Assembly (NCBI GenBank): GCA_012517155.1
Contig: JAAYVN010000026.1
Location: forward strand, 62,001-126,000
Source of the DNA: Ignavibacteriales bacterium
GTDB lineage: Bacteria > Bacteroidota > Ignavibacteria > Ignavibacteriales > Ignavibacteriaceae
Direction of reading: 5' to 3'
Length of the DNA stretch: 64,000 nucleotides
Shown: positions 63,262-64,000 of the stretch, in pieces
How the letters are laid out: every line of letters begins with the position of its first letter
How positions within the stretch are numbered: the stretch's first letter is position 1
Notes under the pieces: generated by a model
The model's input: the letters and a program-made list of their open reading frames with translations, nothing else
Told to the model about the DNA's origin: nothing
Database searches by the model: none
Program-made: the position numbers and the translations under genes

Positions 63262-63272
63262 CAATGCATTTG

Positions 63273-63347
63273 TGGGTTCTATAGGATTCGAACCTATGAC
63301 CTTCTGCACGTCAAGCAGACGCTCTAACCAAACTGAGCTAAGAACCC
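63273..63347 (-). tRNA. tRNA-Val (GAC)
   Basis: 75 bases that fold as a standard cloverleaf: acceptor GGGTTCT/AGAACCC, D arm GCTC/GAGC, anticodon arm TCTGC-TTGACGT-GCAGA with anticodon GAC, T arm ATAGG-TTCGAAT-CCTAT, discriminator A. The CCA is not encoded. It follows tRNA-Leu by 10 bases. Confidence 0.97.
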
Positions 63348-63357
63348 CAGTTTGTAG

Positions 63358-63443
63358 TACCGAGGGCCGGACTCGAACCGGCACGGGTGAAACCACCCAC
63401 AGGATTTTAAGTCCTGTGCGTCTACCAATTCCGCCACCCCGGC
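63358..63443 (-). tRNA. tRNA-Leu (UAA)
   Basis: 86 bases with a long variable arm typical of Leu: acceptor GCCGGGG/CCTCGGT (two wobble pairs), anticodon arm CAGGA-CTTAAAA-TCCTG with anticodon TAA, T arm GCCGG-TTCGAGT-CCGGC, discriminator A. No encoded CCA. Confidence 0.97.
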
Positions 63444-63465
63444 GAAACTCAAAAAAATAAGAATA

Positions 63466-63496
63466 CAAATATAGATAAAAACTTATGAATTGCAAA
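63466..63496 (-). promoter_or_regulatory. Bacteroidota-type promoter of the tRNA-Leu/tRNA-Val operon
   Basis: On the minus strand TTTG (63496-63493), exactly 19 bases, TATATTTG (63473-63466): a perfect match to the -33 TTTG / -7 TAnnTTTG consensus. tRNA-Leu begins 22 bases downstream. Confidence 0.8.
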
Positions 63497-63812
63497 GAAA
63501 AAATTATTTCGGAATGTCCCCCTCTGGCAAATAATGCAGTATAATAGCCTCCCAAAGTGTTTGACTTAACTTGATCCTGGTTTCCATTATATTAACGTAG
63601 TCCTTATTTTCTCATCTGAAGGAAATATGGTTTGAGTAAATATAAAATTAACCTTCCACCCCCCCCCGAAAAATTCCCCCTAACATTTCATCCTTTCTCA
63701 AAATACTTTCCAAACTATCACACAAAACTCGAAACATTTAACTCCCATAAAAACCCCAAAACATTCAAATTTTGCTATAGCTCAACCTCTTCTTTCCCAT
63801 CTCCTATCGTTG

Positions 63813-63878
63813 TGAATACGTACTGAATACGTACTGAATACGTACTGAATACGTACTGAATACGTAGTGAATACGTAC
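63813..63878 (+). repeat. 11-bp tandem array, module A x6
   Basis: Six exact 11-bp units of TGAATACGTAC (the fifth ends in G), then TAACATGG. Each unit contains the palindrome TACGTA. It is the same module A as at 26077-26131. Confidence 0.93.
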
Positions 63879-64000
63879 TAACATGGACTAGACTCCCTTT
63901 AGAAAATCCCTCTATTTTGACCTGTTTTTACTTCCTTTCTCGTCTTTTCCAAAAATCCATTCAAATTTTAAGGTTTTATACATTCAAAGAACGGCTTCAA

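Larger units (their letters stand above)
63444..64000. other. Gap upstream of the tRNA operon, 557 bases, with promoter and 11-bp array
   Basis: It holds the tRNA promoter (63466-63496) and the six-unit 11-bp array (63813-63878). The rest is AT-rich, with C-runs near 63660. A 64-codon frame at 63632-63826 lacks a ribosome site and ends in the array, so I do not count it as a gene. No other gene was seen up to the window edge. Confidence 0.65.

Noticed and set aside
63223-63272. T-box riboswitch before thrS
   Set aside because: Only a short intrinsic terminator is present; no stem I, T-box sequence or antiterminator, and the gap is too short.
63632-63826. 64-codon plus-strand frame at the right end
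   Set aside because: No ribosome site, low-complexity composition, runs into the tandem repeat; no recognisable features.

Overview
The window looks like chromosome from a Bacteroidota-type bacterium, most plausibly of the Ignavibacteria/Chlorobi side of the group. The DNA is AT-rich. It carries a type IX secretion sortase (PorU) next to its partner PorV and proteins with type IX C-terminal sorting domains. The tRNA operon has a Bacteroidota-style promoter (TTTG, 19 bases, TATATTTG), and 6S RNA, ZapA and RNase Y are clustered. The lineage is inferred from gene content only.

Layout. 1-5 kb: end of a PorV/PorQ-like barrel, a FemAB-like acetyltransferase, two glycosyltransferases and a Wzx-type flippase (surface polysaccharide). 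5-12.5 kb, plus strand: thyA, folA, mutL, a methylmalonyl-CoA mutase catalytic chain, a UbiA-family transferase and a CNNM/CBS transporter. 12.5-19.8 kb, minus strand: a tight run gltX, glnS, plsC, gatC, kdsB, a PLP desulfhydrase/deaminase and a purine permease. 19.9-27.5 kb: a protein with a degenerate histidine kinase core and three receivers, a Cys/Met PLP lyase, an SPFH protein paired with a small ribbon-helix-helix protein (23623-23778), sixA, two HD proteins and nth. 27.7-46.5 kb, plus strand: porU, porV, an M6-like protein whose zinc site is destroyed, a metallopeptidase/propeller/barrel fusion, a DUF5683-like protein, a PP2C phosphatase, a Ser/Thr kinase with a seven-repeat Ycf48-like outer domain, a membrane metallopeptidase and a CCA-adding enzyme. 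46.6-52.5 kb: a TolC/HlyD/MacB-type export system with two permeases. 52.5-63.5 kb, minus strand: tRNA-Leu, tRNA-Val, thrS, infC, rpmI, rplT, pheS, pheT, a small coiled-coil gene, zapA, 6S RNA, rny and an exonuclease/UvrC-like fusion.

The most unusual signals are these. (1) A family of exact 11-bp tandem units is built from two related modules (TGAATACGTAC and TAAAGCCGTGG). It occurs in three intergenic gaps as module B only (5.3 kb), A/B alternating (26.1 kb) and A only (63.8 kb). (2) The porUV-to-kinase stretch combines a pseudo-peptidase, two HExxH proteins and a propeller-sensor kinase/phosphatase pair, and may be one envelope module. (3) infC apparently starts at AUC. (4) Helically phased ATGATAT sites overlap the promoter of the SPFH/RHH pair. 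(5) Terminator-like hairpins sit almost on top of the next gene's start (rny/exonuclease, tRNA-Val/thrS, rplT/pheS). No insertion sequence, CRISPR array or rRNA gene was seen.
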